Assembly: GCF_041199995.1 (NCBI RefSeq)
Contig: NZ_CP165646.1
Location: 1,736,001 to 1,800,000, forward strand
Length of the DNA: 64,000 nt
Reading direction: 5' to 3'
Source of the DNA: Leptotrichia sp. HSP-342
GTDB taxonomy: Bacteria > Fusobacteriota > Fusobacteriia > Fusobacteriales > Leptotrichiaceae
The notes beneath the pieces are model-generated. The model was given only the letters and a program-made list of their open reading frames with translations. It was not told the origin of the DNA and made no database searches. How positions within the stretch are numbered: position 1 is the first letter of the stretch; each line of letters opens with the position of its first letter. Position numbers and translations under genes: made by a program. This document shows positions 1-8,248 of the stretch, one piece after another.

Positions 1-1052
1 CACGTGGGCTTATGTGTGTCCCAATGTCTAAAAAACGTGCAGAAGAGCTTGAACTAAATCCAATGGTTCAGCACAATACTGATTATTACGGAACTGCTTT
101 TACAGTATCAGTTGACGCGCTGGAAGGTACAACTACTGGAATTTCTGCAGGTGATAGACTAAAAACAATAAAAGACTTGGCAAATCCTCTAAAAACCGCA
201 AAAGACTTTAGAAAACCAGGACATATATTTCCGCTAATCGCACGTGAAGGTGGCGTTCTTGAAAGAAAAGGACATACTGAGGCTGCTGTTGAATTATCTA
301 AACTTGCTGGATTTTCTGATATAGGTGTAATTATGGAAATTTTAAGAGAAGATGGGGAAATGGCTCGTCGAAATGATTTGTTTGAATTTTGCCAAAAACA
401 TAATTTAAAATTAATTACAATTGATGATTTAATTGTTTACATAAAAAAAAACGAAATATTAGTTAAAAACGAAGCAGTTGTTGATATTCCAACACAATTT
501 GGAAACTTTACTTTTGCAGGTTATAGTGACAAAATTGAACATAAAGAATATATTGCTGTTATGAAAGGGGAAATAAAGAATAAAGAAAATGTCACTGTCA
601 GACTTCACTCTGAATGCCTGACCGGTGATGTTTTTGGTTCAAGACGGTGTGATTGTCAAGAACAGCTTCATAGAGCCTTATATGAACTGGAAGAAAGTGA
701 AGAAGGTCTTTTAATCTATCTACGTCAAGAAGGACGTGGAATTGGTATTTTGAATAAATTAAAGGCATATAAGCTTCAGGATGAAGGCTATGATACTGTT
801 GAAGCAAATCATAAATTGGGATTTTCTGATGATTTAAGAGATTATGCTGTAGCAGCACAGATTATAAAGGATTTAGGAATAAAATCAATTATTTTAAAAA
901 CTAATAATCCAAAAAAAATTGAAGGACTCGAAAAATACGGGATTAAAGTTGCTGGACGTACAGAAATTGAAATTACTGCAAATGATGTGGATAAAAGTTA
1001 TTTAAAGGTAAAAAAAGAAAAAATGGGACATTTATTGAAACAAAATTTATAG
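1..1052 (+). CDS. ribBA: RibBA, riboflavin biosynthesis bifunctional protein (5' end missing)
   Basis: This gene makes two riboflavin precursors: the N-terminal domain is 3,4-dihydroxy-2-butanone 4-phosphate synthase and the C-terminal domain is GTP cyclohydrolase II. The frame is open from base 3, and the codons before the first visible ATG (base 12) read R-G-L, so the true start lies outside the window. The RibB part shows NTDYYGTAFTVSVDA and TTGISAGDR. The RibA part starts near FGNFTFAGYSD and carries the zinc-binding cysteine region SECLTGDVFGSRRCDCQ and the motif RQEGRGIG. A hairpin terminator follows. The rest of the rib operon, if any, would lie upstream of the window. Recognition is certain; only the N-terminus is unknown. 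Confidence 0.95.
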   Translation, partial: RGLMCVPMSKKRAEELELNPMVQHNTDYYGTAFTVSVDALEGTTTGISAGDRLKTIKDLANPLKTAKDFRKPGHIFPLIAREGGVLERKGHTEAAVELSKLAGFSDIGVIMEILREDGEMARRNDLFEFCQKHNLKLITIDDLIVYIKKNEILVKNEAVVDIPTQFGNFTFAGYSDKIEHKEYIAVMKGEIKNKENVTVRLHSECLTGDVFGSRRCDCQEQLHRALYELEESEEGLLIYLRQEGRGIGILNKLKAYKLQDEGYDTVEANHKLGFSDDLRDYAVAAQIIKDLGIKSIILKTNNPKKIEGLEKYGIKVAGRTEIEITANDVDKSYLKVKKEKMGHLLKQNL

Positions 1053-1068
1053 AAAATTGATTCAATTA

Positions 1069-1112
1069 ACTCAGGTATTATGGCTATTTTGCTAAAATAT
1101 CTGAGTTTTTAT
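1069..1112 (+). terminator. Rho-independent terminator after ribBA
   Basis: The stem CTCAGGTATT (1071-1080) pairs with AATATCTGAG (1096-1105) with one G-U pair and is followed by TTTTTATTTT. It sits 18 bases after the ribBA stop. Between here and 1390 I see only AT-rich sequence with no gene. Confidence 0.75.
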
Positions 1113-1389
1113 TTTAAGCTTTTTATAAAATTAACTCTATTTTAAAGTAATTTCCATTATTTTAATTTAACTTTCAACAATTCTCCTTATTTATTTCTTA
1201 AATTTTTCATAATTTCCTTTTATAAAATATTCTTCAAGTAATAAAAAATTAAATGTCTTCTATAAGTTCTAAGCAAAAATCTAATTTTGAAAAAAATATT
1301 TCTTCATTCAAAATCTTCAACTCATAAATATTTTTAGATACTTTTTATCAATTATTAAATAATATTTTTATACAAAATAATTATAGGTA

Positions 1390-1450
1390 TAAAAAAACAT
1401 AATCCAAAAACTTTTGACTTTATCATCTAGTTTCTCAGATTATGTTTTAA
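1390..1450 (-). terminator. Terminator of the ABC importer operon
   Basis: Read on the minus strand, AAAACATAATC (1448-1438) pairs with GATTATGTTTT (1404-1394), and the T run continues to about 1390. The loop is long (about 33 bases), but the stem and T tract fit an intrinsic terminator just after the ATPase gene. Confidence 0.65.
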
Positions 1451-1463
1451 TGCTATTCTATAT

Positions 1464-2249
1464 TTAAAATATATCTTTGTCAGATAACTTTGCATCTTTT
1501 GTTTTAAACATTTCAAGCAGTTTTTCCACCGTCAGTTTTTTCTTTTCCTCGCCTTTTATGTCAAAAATTACCTCTCCTGCATGAAGCATAATAAGTCTAT
1601 TTCCATAAGTTATGGCATCTTGCATATTATGCGTTATCATAAGACTTGTTATATTATTTTTTTCAATAATTTCCTTTGTCTTTTCCAAAATTATTTCTGA
1701 AGTCTGAGGATCAAGTGCTGCTGTATGCTCATCCAGCAGTAATATATCTGGACGATTTAGAGTTGCCATTATTAATGATAAACATTGTCTTTGCCCACCA
1801 GATAGAAGTCCTACCTGTGTAAACAATTGATTTTCCAGTCCAAGTCCCAGACTTGCTAACTGCTTTTTATAAAATTCAATATTTTTTACATCTAATCCAA
1901 AAGTAAAATTAAAGCGCTTTCCTTTATTTTTAGCCATTGACAAATTTTCCAGTACTGTCATTGATGGAGCTGTTCCCATTGTTGGATTTTGATAAACTTG
2001 TGAAATCCATTTTGCTCTTTTATGCTGTTCTATATTTGTTATATCATTTCCATTTAAAACAACATTTCCTCCATCTGGAATAATTTGTCCATTCAAAACG
2101 TTTAAAAGTGTAGACTTTCCAGCACCGTTACTTCCAATAATTGTTATAAAATCCCCATCATTTATTGTAAAATTCAAGCCTTTAAATACTTGTTTTTCTG
2201 TTCCCAGTTCAGAGAAGAAAGTTTTATGTAAATTTTTTAACTCTATCAT
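1464..2249 (-). CDS. ABC transporter ATP-binding protein (TrpX/COG1101-type system)
   Basis: This is the cytoplasmic ATPase of an ABC importer. It has Walker A GSNGAGKST near residue 39, the signature LSGGQRQ near residue 150, Walker B ILLLDEHTAAL and the switch histidine in MITHNM. Its length of 261 residues is normal for the family. The ATG overlaps the stop of the upstream permease gene by one base and is preceded by GGGAGAGG. It is the last gene of a four-gene operon with two receptors and a permease. Related systems (COG1101/COG4120/COG2984) were proposed in Firmicutes to carry tryptophan or other amino acids; the substrate here cannot be read from the sequence. Confidence 0.88.
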   Translation of the reverse strand: MIELKNLHKTFFSELGTEKQVFKGLNFTINDGDFITIIGSNGAGKSTLLNVLNGQIIPDGGNVVLNGNDITNIEQHKRAKWISQVYQNPTMGTAPSMTVLENLSMAKNKGKRFNFTFGLDVKNIEFYKKQLASLGLGLENQLFTQVGLLSGGQRQCLSLIMATLNRPDILLLDEHTAALDPQTSEIILEKTKEIIEKNNITSLMITHNMQDAITYGNRLIMLHAGEVIFDIKGEEKKKLTVEKLLEMFKTKDAKLSDKDIF

Positions 2250-3394
2250 TAATTTGCCTCTCCCTTCTCAATCAATTTTACTTTTTTCTTACCTTTTTTA
2301 GTTTTTTGAATTAATTCATTCCATAAAATTACTGCAAGAATTATCGCTGTTATAACTTTTACATCTGTTGGTTTAACTTCCAGTATCTTTATAACATTAT
2401 CACTGAAATGAAGCCCTTCATACATATTTCTTGTCCAGCTGTTTGACATCAAAGCTAGATTTATTATAAAATAATACATTAAAGATCCTATTGTAACAAT
2501 GGAAATTTCGTTTATTACTTGTGATTTTTTCAATACTCCAAGTCCTAAAATAATTGCTGCAAGTCCAATAACAATTGTTCCTACTCCAGACTGCAAATCT
2601 GCAACTTTAATATTTTGTGCAAACAATGCACCTGCTAATGCCACAACTCCATTTGCCAGCATTAATCCAAATATTTTTAGTCTTTTTTCATTTACCCCAA
2701 GACTTACTACAAGCTGCTCATTATTCCCCAATGCTCTTAATGCAAATCCAAATTTTGATGTCAAGATATAATCAATAATCATTTTTATAATAAATGCGAT
2801 AAGTATTGTAAGCATAAGTTTTACATCTTTTGTATTTGCAACATAAATTATCAGTCCAATTACAAAAGCAGTATAAACAACTAGACTTCTAATCATATAT
2901 TTATTTTCTTTAATTTTATAGTCATAAAGCCCTTTCAATACAAGTAAAATTACAAATATAATTGAAAAAGGTATAAAGTTCTTTTCATAAGAAATTATTT
3001 CATAAATACTTCTTTCTGGCGATATAAATACATTAGGCATTCCAACAATTCTGGAGTTTATACTATAAAGTCCCGTCATTACTAAAATTCCTGAAAGCAG
3101 CCCGTTAATTTTTAAATAAACGTGCAAGGCTCCTGTCACATATCCTGCAATCATTCCACATATAACCGCTAGAATTAGCCCCATAATTGGACTTGTTATT
3201 CCAAAAAAACCATTTTTAGAAAGTGCAAATGCCGCAAATACAAATCCTCCAAGTGGAAATGTTCCATCCACTGACATATCTGGAAAATCAAGTATTTTAT
3301 AAGTCAAATACACTCCCATAACCATTATCGAATATATAAATCCAGTTTTAAAAGCCTCTGGAAGACTTTGTAAAAATACTAATAATTCATTCAT
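2249..3394 (-). CDS. ABC transporter permease (COG4120-type)
   Basis: A polytopic inner-membrane permease of 381 residues, rich in hydrophobic segments (about nine or ten by eye). The motif DFPDMSVDGTFPLGGF near residue 36 and the segment GFALRALGNNEQLVVSLGVN are typical of branched-chain-permease-like proteins that work with TrpX-type receptors. It ends with a basic tail containing KKTKKGKKKVK. It is translationally coupled to the ATPase gene and follows the second receptor gene by 49 bases. It should form the membrane channel for the receptors encoded upstream. Confidence 0.85.
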   Translation of the reverse strand: MNELLVFLQSLPEAFKTGFIYSIMVMGVYLTYKILDFPDMSVDGTFPLGGFVFAAFALSKNGFFGITSPIMGLILAVICGMIAGYVTGALHVYLKINGLLSGILVMTGLYSINSRIVGMPNVFISPERSIYEIISYEKNFIPFSIIFVILLVLKGLYDYKIKENKYMIRSLVVYTAFVIGLIIYVANTKDVKLMLTILIAFIIKMIIDYILTSKFGFALRALGNNEQLVVSLGVNEKRLKIFGLMLANGVVALAGALFAQNIKVADLQSGVGTIVIGLAAIILGLGVLKKSQVINEISIVTIGSLMYYFIINLALMSNSWTRNMYEGLHFSDNVIKILEVKPTDVKVITAIILAVILWNELIQKTKKGKKKVKLIEKGEAN

Positions 3395-3443
3395 TTAACT
3401 TTTTTCTCTCTTTCTTTTCTGTTCTCTCCATTTAATTTATTAT

Positions 3444-4421
3444 TTATTTTCCTACAAATTCAGCTCCATTAAACAATGGATTTTTTATATCCAGTCCCAA
3501 TGCCTGTGCTGTCTTCTGATTTACATATAATTTCATTTGTTTTGAAGTTTCAAAAGGAATTTGAGAAACAGGTTTCCCTTTAAGAATTTCGATTGCCATT
3601 TCTCCAGTACGTTTTCCTAATGCGTAGTAGTCAAGCCCCATTGTGAACAATGCTCCCAGTTCTACAGAAGAGTTTTCACTTGCAATTACAGGTTTTTTAG
3701 CTGCAATCGCTTCGGAAGCGACAAAGTTTGCCCCTGATACAACAAGATTATCTGTCGGTAAATACAATGCATCAGTTACTCCCAATAAATTTTTAGTAGC
3801 CTGTGCCAATTCACCAAAATTGCTTATTCCCTGCAACACAACTTCTATATTTTTTTCCTTGGCAATTTTTTGAATTTCCTGAACTTGAACGGCCGAATTT
3901 TGTTCTGATGGATTATAGAGAACTCCAACTTTTTTTACATCAGGCTTTATTTTCAAAAGTAAATCCAATTGTACTGCAATATTTTCTACTTTATCACTTG
4001 TTCCTGTTACATTTGGATTCAGAAGTTTTGCACTTGCTGGATCTGTAACAGCTGAAAATAGCACTGGAATATCTGAAATATTATTTACCAACGCTTGTGC
4101 AGATGGTGTTGCGATCCCAAATACCAAGTCTTTTTTGTCTACCTTATAATTTGAAGCTATTAAATTTGCATTTGTTACTTCCCCATTTGCATTCTTTTCA
4201 TCAAAATCTGCATTTATACCAGCTTCCTTGAATGCATCCTCAAATCCTTTTTTTGCCAAATTAAGTGATGGATGTTCCATAAACTGTGTTACACCAATTT
4301 TAAAAACTTGTTTATTATCAGCTGGCTGTGAACTATTTTTTCCACTGACAGTATCACTGTTTTTATTTCCACAAGCTAATACCATTAATAAACTTACAAC
4401 TACTAATAATATTTTTTTCAT
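3444..4421 (-). CDS. ABC transporter substrate-binding lipoprotein (second of two)
   Basis: A 325-residue periplasmic-binding protein of the ABC_sub_bind family (COG2984). The N-terminus MKKILLVVVSLLMVLACG is a lipoprotein signal with lipobox VLAC, so it should be anchored to a membrane. Family features include FKIGVTQFMEHPSLN, DEKNANGEVTNANLIA, VGVLYNPSEQNS and ALYLPTDNLVVS. It is clearly paralogous to the protein encoded just upstream (same motifs in the same order). It lies between that receptor gene and the permease gene, so two receptors probably feed one transporter. The ligand is unknown. Confidence 0.88.
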   Translation of the reverse strand: MKKILLVVVSLLMVLACGNKNSDTVSGKNSSQPADNKQVFKIGVTQFMEHPSLNLAKKGFEDAFKEAGINADFDEKNANGEVTNANLIASNYKVDKKDLVFGIATPSAQALVNNISDIPVLFSAVTDPASAKLLNPNVTGTSDKVENIAVQLDLLLKIKPDVKKVGVLYNPSEQNSAVQVQEIQKIAKEKNIEVVLQGISNFGELAQATKNLLGVTDALYLPTDNLVVSGANFVASEAIAAKKPVIASENSSVELGALFTMGLDYYALGKRTGEMAIEILKGKPVSQIPFETSKQMKLYVNQKTAQALGLDIKNPLFNGAEFVGK

Positions 4422-4465
4422 TTCTCTTCCTTTCCCATTATTTTCTAAATCTTTTTATCAAAATT

Positions 4466-5434
4466 TTACTGAATAACCTGTGCCTTAGATTTTATATCCT
4501 CAGGTAATGAAATTCCAAGTGCCGCAAGTGTCTTTCCATTTACTACAATTTCATTTAAAGGCATTGTCTTAAATTGAATTTCACTAGGCTTTTTACCGTT
4601 CTTCAAAATTTCAATTGCCATTTTACCAGCTTCTTTCCCTATTTCATAATAACTTACACCTTGTGTGATCAAAGCTCCGCCTTTTACATGAGCCGCTTCC
4701 CCACCAAATACTATTTTTTTAGCCGCTGTTGCTTTGTCTGTAATCAAGCTTACAACAGATGCCACAAGATTATCTGTTGGCAAATAAATTGCATCTATTT
4801 CCCTAACTAGATTATCTACCGCCTGAGGTATTTCATTTGCTTGAACAATACTTTTTTCAACAATATTTATTCCTAGTTCCTTTGCCGCTTTTTTCAAATC
4901 TTCCACTTGAACCTTTGAATTTTGTTCCGAAGAATTATAAAGTACCCCAACTGTTTTTATGTTAGGACTTAATTTCTTTAACAATTCCAATTGTTGTTTT
5001 ACATCCATTCTATCACTTACACCAGTCACATTATCCTTCAAAATTCCAGCCGATCGTGGATCTGTAATCGCCGAAAACACAACAGGTATATCATTTGTCG
5101 CTTGTGCCGCTGGTTGAGCTGCATTTGTTGCAATCGCGAATATCAAGTCCTCTTTTGAACTAACAAAGTTATTGGCAATCAAATTTGCATTAGCTGTTTC
5201 TCCATTTGCATTTTTCTCATCAAAATCAGCTTCAATTCCTGCTTCCTTAAAAGCCGCCTTAAATCCTTCCCTTGCACTGTCAAGTGCTGGATGTGATGCA
5301 ATCTGTGTAATTCCAATTCTATACTTCTTAGAGCTTGTCCCAGCTCCACTACTACCTTTATTCTCACTACCAGAATTTCCACAGCTTAAAACCATAAGTG
5401 TCAATGCACTAATTAAAATCAATAATTTTTTCAT
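4466..5434 (-). CDS. ABC transporter substrate-binding lipoprotein (first of two)
   Basis: First gene of the importer operon. The likely start is the ATG at 5434, preceded by AGAGGAAAAATTG; a TTG one codon earlier is less likely. The signal peptide MKKLLILISALTLMVLSCG has lipobox VLSC. Shared motifs with the next gene are YRIGITQIASHPALD, FDEKNANGETANANLIA, VGVLYNSSEQNSKV and AIYLPTDNLVAS. The Gly/Ser-rich stretch just after the lipid-modified Cys is a flexible linker. Tandem receptors with one permease suggest either broadened substrate range or a recent duplication. Confidence 0.88.
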   Translation of the reverse strand: MKKLLILISALTLMVLSCGNSGSENKGSSGAGTSSKKYRIGITQIASHPALDSAREGFKAAFKEAGIEADFDEKNANGETANANLIANNFVSSKEDLIFAIATNAAQPAAQATNDIPVVFSAITDPRSAGILKDNVTGVSDRMDVKQQLELLKKLSPNIKTVGVLYNSSEQNSKVQVEDLKKAAKELGINIVEKSIVQANEIPQAVDNLVREIDAIYLPTDNLVASVVSLITDKATAAKKIVFGGEAAHVKGGALITQGVSYYEIGKEAGKMAIEILKNGKKPSEIQFKTMPLNEIVVNGKTLAALGISLPEDIKSKAQVIQ

Positions 5435-5526
5435 CAATTTTTCCTCTCTTTCCTACTATCCTACAAATTTTCTCAAAACATCCAAAATAATTTTTTTAAT
5501 TCTATTCCAAAGTTTTGAGTTAATAA

Positions 5527-5560
5527 AATATTATCTTCTCAACTAATTTTAGATAATATT
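5527..5560 (-). other. Leader hairpin upstream of the ABC importer operon
   Basis: A perfect 10-base inverted repeat, AATATTATCT (5527-5536) and AGATAATATT (5551-5560), lies between the promoter at 5576-5604 and the first gene at 5434. On the minus strand it is followed by TTTTATT, so it could act as a weak attenuator or as an RNA-stabilising structure. No T-box sequence was seen in this leader. Confidence 0.4.
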
Positions 5561-5575
5561 TTTCCCTACTATGAA

Positions 5576-5604
5576 ATAATAACATTTTTTTCTCTTTAAA
5601 GCAA
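5576..5604 (-). promoter_or_regulatory. Promoter of the ABC importer operon
   Basis: On the minus strand: -35 TTGCTT (5604-5599), a 17-base spacer, and -10 TATTAT (5581-5576). The position gives a leader of roughly 135 bases that includes the hairpin at 5527-5560. Confidence 0.55.
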
Positions 5605-5778
5605 TATTATTATTTCCTTTTAATAACTTTTTTGATTTATTTTTTCATTTTTAAATTAAATAAAATCTTCTTTAATTTTTATTTTATTTAATCAATAAAT
5701 ATTTTTCCATAATTTTTAGATTTTTTCTTTTTTTGTAAATGTTTTTGATAAAAGATAAAAAAAAATAGTATCTCGAAA

Positions 5779-5945
5779 TAATTAAAATATAATTTTTTAG
5801 TTTTAATAAACCGACGGAGCTTTTATTTGTTCAGTTACGACTGTTTGACGACTGCAAGAAGGAGTTTCGGAGGTGGACAAATAAAAGTCGGAGTCTAGCC
5901 ATAGGTTGTAGGATTTGCGGCAATGAGCAATTCTACAAAAATAAA
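5779..5945 (+). repeat. Interspersed structured repeat, copy 1
   Basis: About 165 bases that recur in reverse orientation at about 52214-52376 and, more diverged, at about 56953-57147. Landmarks are TTTAATAAACCGACGGAGC at the left and GGATTTGCGGCAATGAGCAA at the right. Two inverted pairs lie inside: CTTTTATTTGT with ACAAATAAAAG, and GTAGGATTTGC with GCAATTCTAC. It is less AT-rich than its surroundings and has no open frame. It sits between the ABC operon promoter and the terminator of the HU gene. Bases 5605-5778 and 5946-6041 around it show nothing but AT-rich sequence. Confidence 0.85.
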
Positions 5946-6041
5946 AAAGTTTAATGATTGTGAATTAGTTATCAAATAACTCTATTATAAAAATTTATTT
6001 CTATTTTAAAAGAGTATATAAATCAAAATAAAATGATATAT

Positions 6042-6083
6042 AAAAAAACTATCTTGAAAAAATAAATAATCTTCAAGATAGCT
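6042..6083 (-). terminator. Terminator of the first HU gene
   Basis: On the minus strand, CTATCTTGAA (6081-6072) pairs with TTCAAGATAG (6058-6049) and is followed by TTTTTTTA. It lies 28 bases after the HU stop. Confidence 0.85.
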
Positions 6084-6110
6084 TTAATTTATTAAAAATA
6101 AAATATTTTA

Positions 6111-6392
6111 TTATTTAGTATCAGCAACTTTATCAGCTAATTTTTTCCCAACTTTGAATTTTACTACTTTTTTAGCGTCTATTTTGATTGGTTTACCAGT
6201 TGATGGATTTCTTCCTTCTCTAGCTGCTCTTTCTTTTACTTCGAAAGTTCCCCAACCTACAAATTGGATACTTTCACCTTTTACTAAAAATTCTTCTGTT
6301 GTTCCTAAAAAAGCATTAACTAATTCCTCTGCTCTTTTTTTTGTTTCTCCTGTTACTTTTGCATAAGCATCTACAAATTCTTTTTTTGACAT
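6111..6392 (-). CDS. HU-family DNA-binding protein (copy 1)
   Basis: A 93-residue nucleoid protein that bends and compacts DNA as a dimer. Typical HU/IHF features are MSKKEFVDAYAK, the turn FVGWGTFEVKERAAREGRNPSTGKP (the DNA-embracing arm) and the C-terminal KVVKFKVGKKLAD. The start at 6392 is chosen because GGAGGAGATATA precedes it closely; an ATG six codons earlier would overlap this ribosome site. A close paralogue lies at 30209-30490. Its promoter is at 6433-6460. Confidence 0.93.
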   Translation of the reverse strand: MSKKEFVDAYAKVTGETKKRAEELVNAFLGTTEEFLVKGESIQFVGWGTFEVKERAAREGRNPSTGKPIKIDAKKVVKFKVGKKLADKVADTK

Positions 6393-6432
6393 TATATCTC
6401 CTCCAAACATTTTTAATTACATTGTTTATTAT

Positions 6433-6460
6433 ATGTTACCATATTTTATTCATTTGTCAA
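6433..6460 (-). promoter_or_regulatory. Promoter of the first HU gene
   Basis: On the minus strand: a perfect -35 TTGACA (6460-6455), a 16-base spacer and a weaker -10 TAACAT (6438-6433). A TATAAT a few bases further down is an alternative -10 with too long a spacer. Confidence 0.5.
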
Positions 6461-6551
6461 GTTATTTATCTCATTACGATTTAAAAAAATCTCAATTTTT
6501 TAAAGAATTATTCTGATAAATTTTCTCTTCCAAACTAGAAATTTTAATAAT

Positions 6552-6980
6552 TTATTCTTCTATAACTTTATGAGTTTCAAAAATTCTCTCCATTGTTTTT
6601 TTGAATGTTGGAGAACCTACTAAATCATATTGCTTTTGTGTAGGTCTTTTACATACTGCTGCGTAGTAAAACTCGTGGATTTTATCTTTTCTACCATTAA
6701 TATCACGAAGTCCAGTTTCACCTAGCATTTCATTAAATTGTTTAATTCCTTGTTGAACTTCTGCTAAAGTATGCGTCATTTTCTTACCATCTTTTATGTA
6801 GCTTTCTTCCATAATTATAGATCCAATTGGCACACAAGCGGCTACTTCTTGACCATCTTTGTTATAAAATTCTGTCCATTCCTCCTCACTCATAAACAAC
6901 ACACCTCTTTCATCTCTATAAGGCTCCGCTATTCCAAAAGCTGAAAATGCCAATAATCCCAATAAAATAAGTTTTTTCAT
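6552..6980 (-). CDS. Small exported protein of unknown function
   Basis: A 142-residue protein with a signal peptide MKKLILLGLLAFSAFGIA and a likely cleavage site before EPYRDE. The mature part is mixed charge with two cysteines (VAACVP and AAVCKRP) that could form a disulfide. I recognise no family. The ATG is preceded by AGGAGAGATTTACA on the minus strand. It lies after the two-gene unit of a helical protein and a broken ParA gene on the same strand, and before HU. Function is unknown; export to the periplasm or surface is the only inference. Confidence 0.7.
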   Translation of the reverse strand: MKKLILLGLLAFSAFGIAEPYRDERGVLFMSEEEWTEFYNKDGQEVAACVPIGSIIMEESYIKDGKKMTHTLAEVQQGIKQFNEMLGETGLRDINGRKDKIHEFYYAAVCKRPTQKQYDLVGSPTFKKTMERIFETHKVIEE

Positions 6981-7007
6981 TGTAAATCTCTCCTTTTTTC
7001 TAATTTT

Positions 7008-7685
7008 TTAATATTTTATATTCATAACTTTTTTATATTTGCTATTAGATAATTTTTTCTTTAAATATTTTCTATCTTCTAACGGAAAATTATTTTCATT
7101 CACTTTAAATTCAATATTTAAAAATTTCATAAATGATTCAAAGAGAAGTCTCAAATCTTTTATTAATTTTTCATAATTATAATCTAATTTTTTTACAATT
7201 TCATTTATTGAATCTGATATATCGATTTTATTTTTATTCTTAATATGTAAATCATCTGAATATTCAGAATATAAAGAATAAAGTGTATTTAAATACTCTT
7301 CTTTTATTTGTTTTTTTAATTTTTCTTTTAAGTTTCGATAGCCTATTTTTGAAATATTTTCATAATTTTGATCTTTTTCTATTTTATTCTGATAAATGAA
7401 CTTTATACTACCTTCAATAACTCCTCTAAAACAAAAATTAATAGAAGGATAAAAATTATTAGGAATATTTAACAACAATCCCATTAAATGATTTGTAATA
7501 ACTTCTATAAAATCAATTTTTATTTCATTTTTACAATTTTTTTCTATTAATACTAATACTACAAATATATTTTCTATTTCTATATATAGTTTTTCTAACT
7601 GTTCTTTAGTTACTTCAGATACTGTATTAATATCTATAAAATTATAATTTTGATTTAAAAATCTTAAATATTTATTATTTTTCAT
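7008..7685 (-). CDS. Unknown protein, mostly helical, paired with a broken ParA gene
   Basis: A 225-residue protein without signal or membrane segments and rich in Lys, Asn, Ile and Glu. The segment CFRGVIEGSIKFIYQNK followed by LYSLYSEYSDDLH resembles helical proteins of the HEPN/DUF5677 kind, but no catalytic RxxxxH motif is visible, so I do not assign it. It starts seven bases after the remnant of a ParA-type ATPase gene, which suggests the two once formed an operon of plasmid or mobile origin. Whether it works without its partner is unknown. Very low GC even for this genome. Confidence 0.6.
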   Translation of the reverse strand: MKNNKYLRFLNQNYNFIDINTVSEVTKEQLEKLYIEIENIFVVLVLIEKNCKNEIKIDFIEVITNHLMGLLLNIPNNFYPSINFCFRGVIEGSIKFIYQNKIEKDQNYENISKIGYRNLKEKLKKQIKEEYLNTLYSLYSEYSDDLHIKNKNKIDISDSINEIVKKLDYNYEKLIKDLRLLFESFMKFLNIEFKVNENNFPLEDRKYLKKKLSNSKYKKVMNIKY

Positions 7686-7692
7686 GAATTAC

Positions 7693-8029
7693 CTACTTAT
7701 TTCTAGAAAATTTTTGTAATAATTCTTCAATATAATTTTCTTCACCATTTTTTCTGATTTTTTTATTTTTTATGACTTCTTCTTCTGATTTTAATCCTTT
7801 AATTGCATCGTAAATTTTATTCGAATATTGAATTATCTCTTCATTTTTTGATAATGAAATTGTTTTTAAGACTTTGGATAATATCATTGGTCTACTTTTC
7901 ATAATATATTCTTTAAAATCAAATCCTAAGCTATATATAAACTTTTTTAAGTCAGGATTACTTTTGAAATGTTGTTTTTCCTACACCACCTTTCATATTC
8001 AAAAATGAAATTACATTTTTTTTATTCAT
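7693..8029 (-). pseudogene. ParA-type partition ATPase, truncated and frameshifted
   Basis: From an ATG at 8029, well placed after GGGGAGG, the frame reads to the deviant Walker A box MKGGVGKTT of ParA/MinD-type ATPases and then stops. One frame over, the reading continues as FKSNPDLKKFIYSLG and runs to a stop at 7693. About 110 codons remain where ParA proteins have 200 to 270, so the ATPase core between Walker A and the C-terminal region has been deleted with a shift in frame. The ribosome site and P-loop are intact, so the decay looks recent. The 69-codon 3' piece from 7902 could be translated alone but would lack the nucleotide site. Confidence 0.75.
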
Positions 8030-8174
8030 TAATACCTCCCCTTTCTATTGATTCTCTTTAATATTATACCCTAATTTTTTTATTACTTCAATAAAAATCA
8101 TTTTATTTTTTCAATATTTCAAATATTATTTTAATATCAATCTTTATGTCTTCTCATTATTTTTCAAAAAACTA

Positions 8175-8203
8175 TTGCTAAAAATTCAAAAAAAATATAC
8201 AAT
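8175..8203 (+). promoter_or_regulatory. Promoter of proS
   Basis: -35 TTGCTA (8175-8180), a 17-base spacer and -10 TACAAT (8198-8203), 46 bases before the proS ATG. Confidence 0.5.
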
Positions 8204-8248
8204 ATAAGCATTACAATACAATAAAAATTAAATATAGAAGGAGAAAAT

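Noticed and set aside
5438..5780. A T-box or riboswitch in the leader of the importer operon.
   Set aside because: No T-box consensus or other known aptamer sequence is visible; only a simple hairpin is present.
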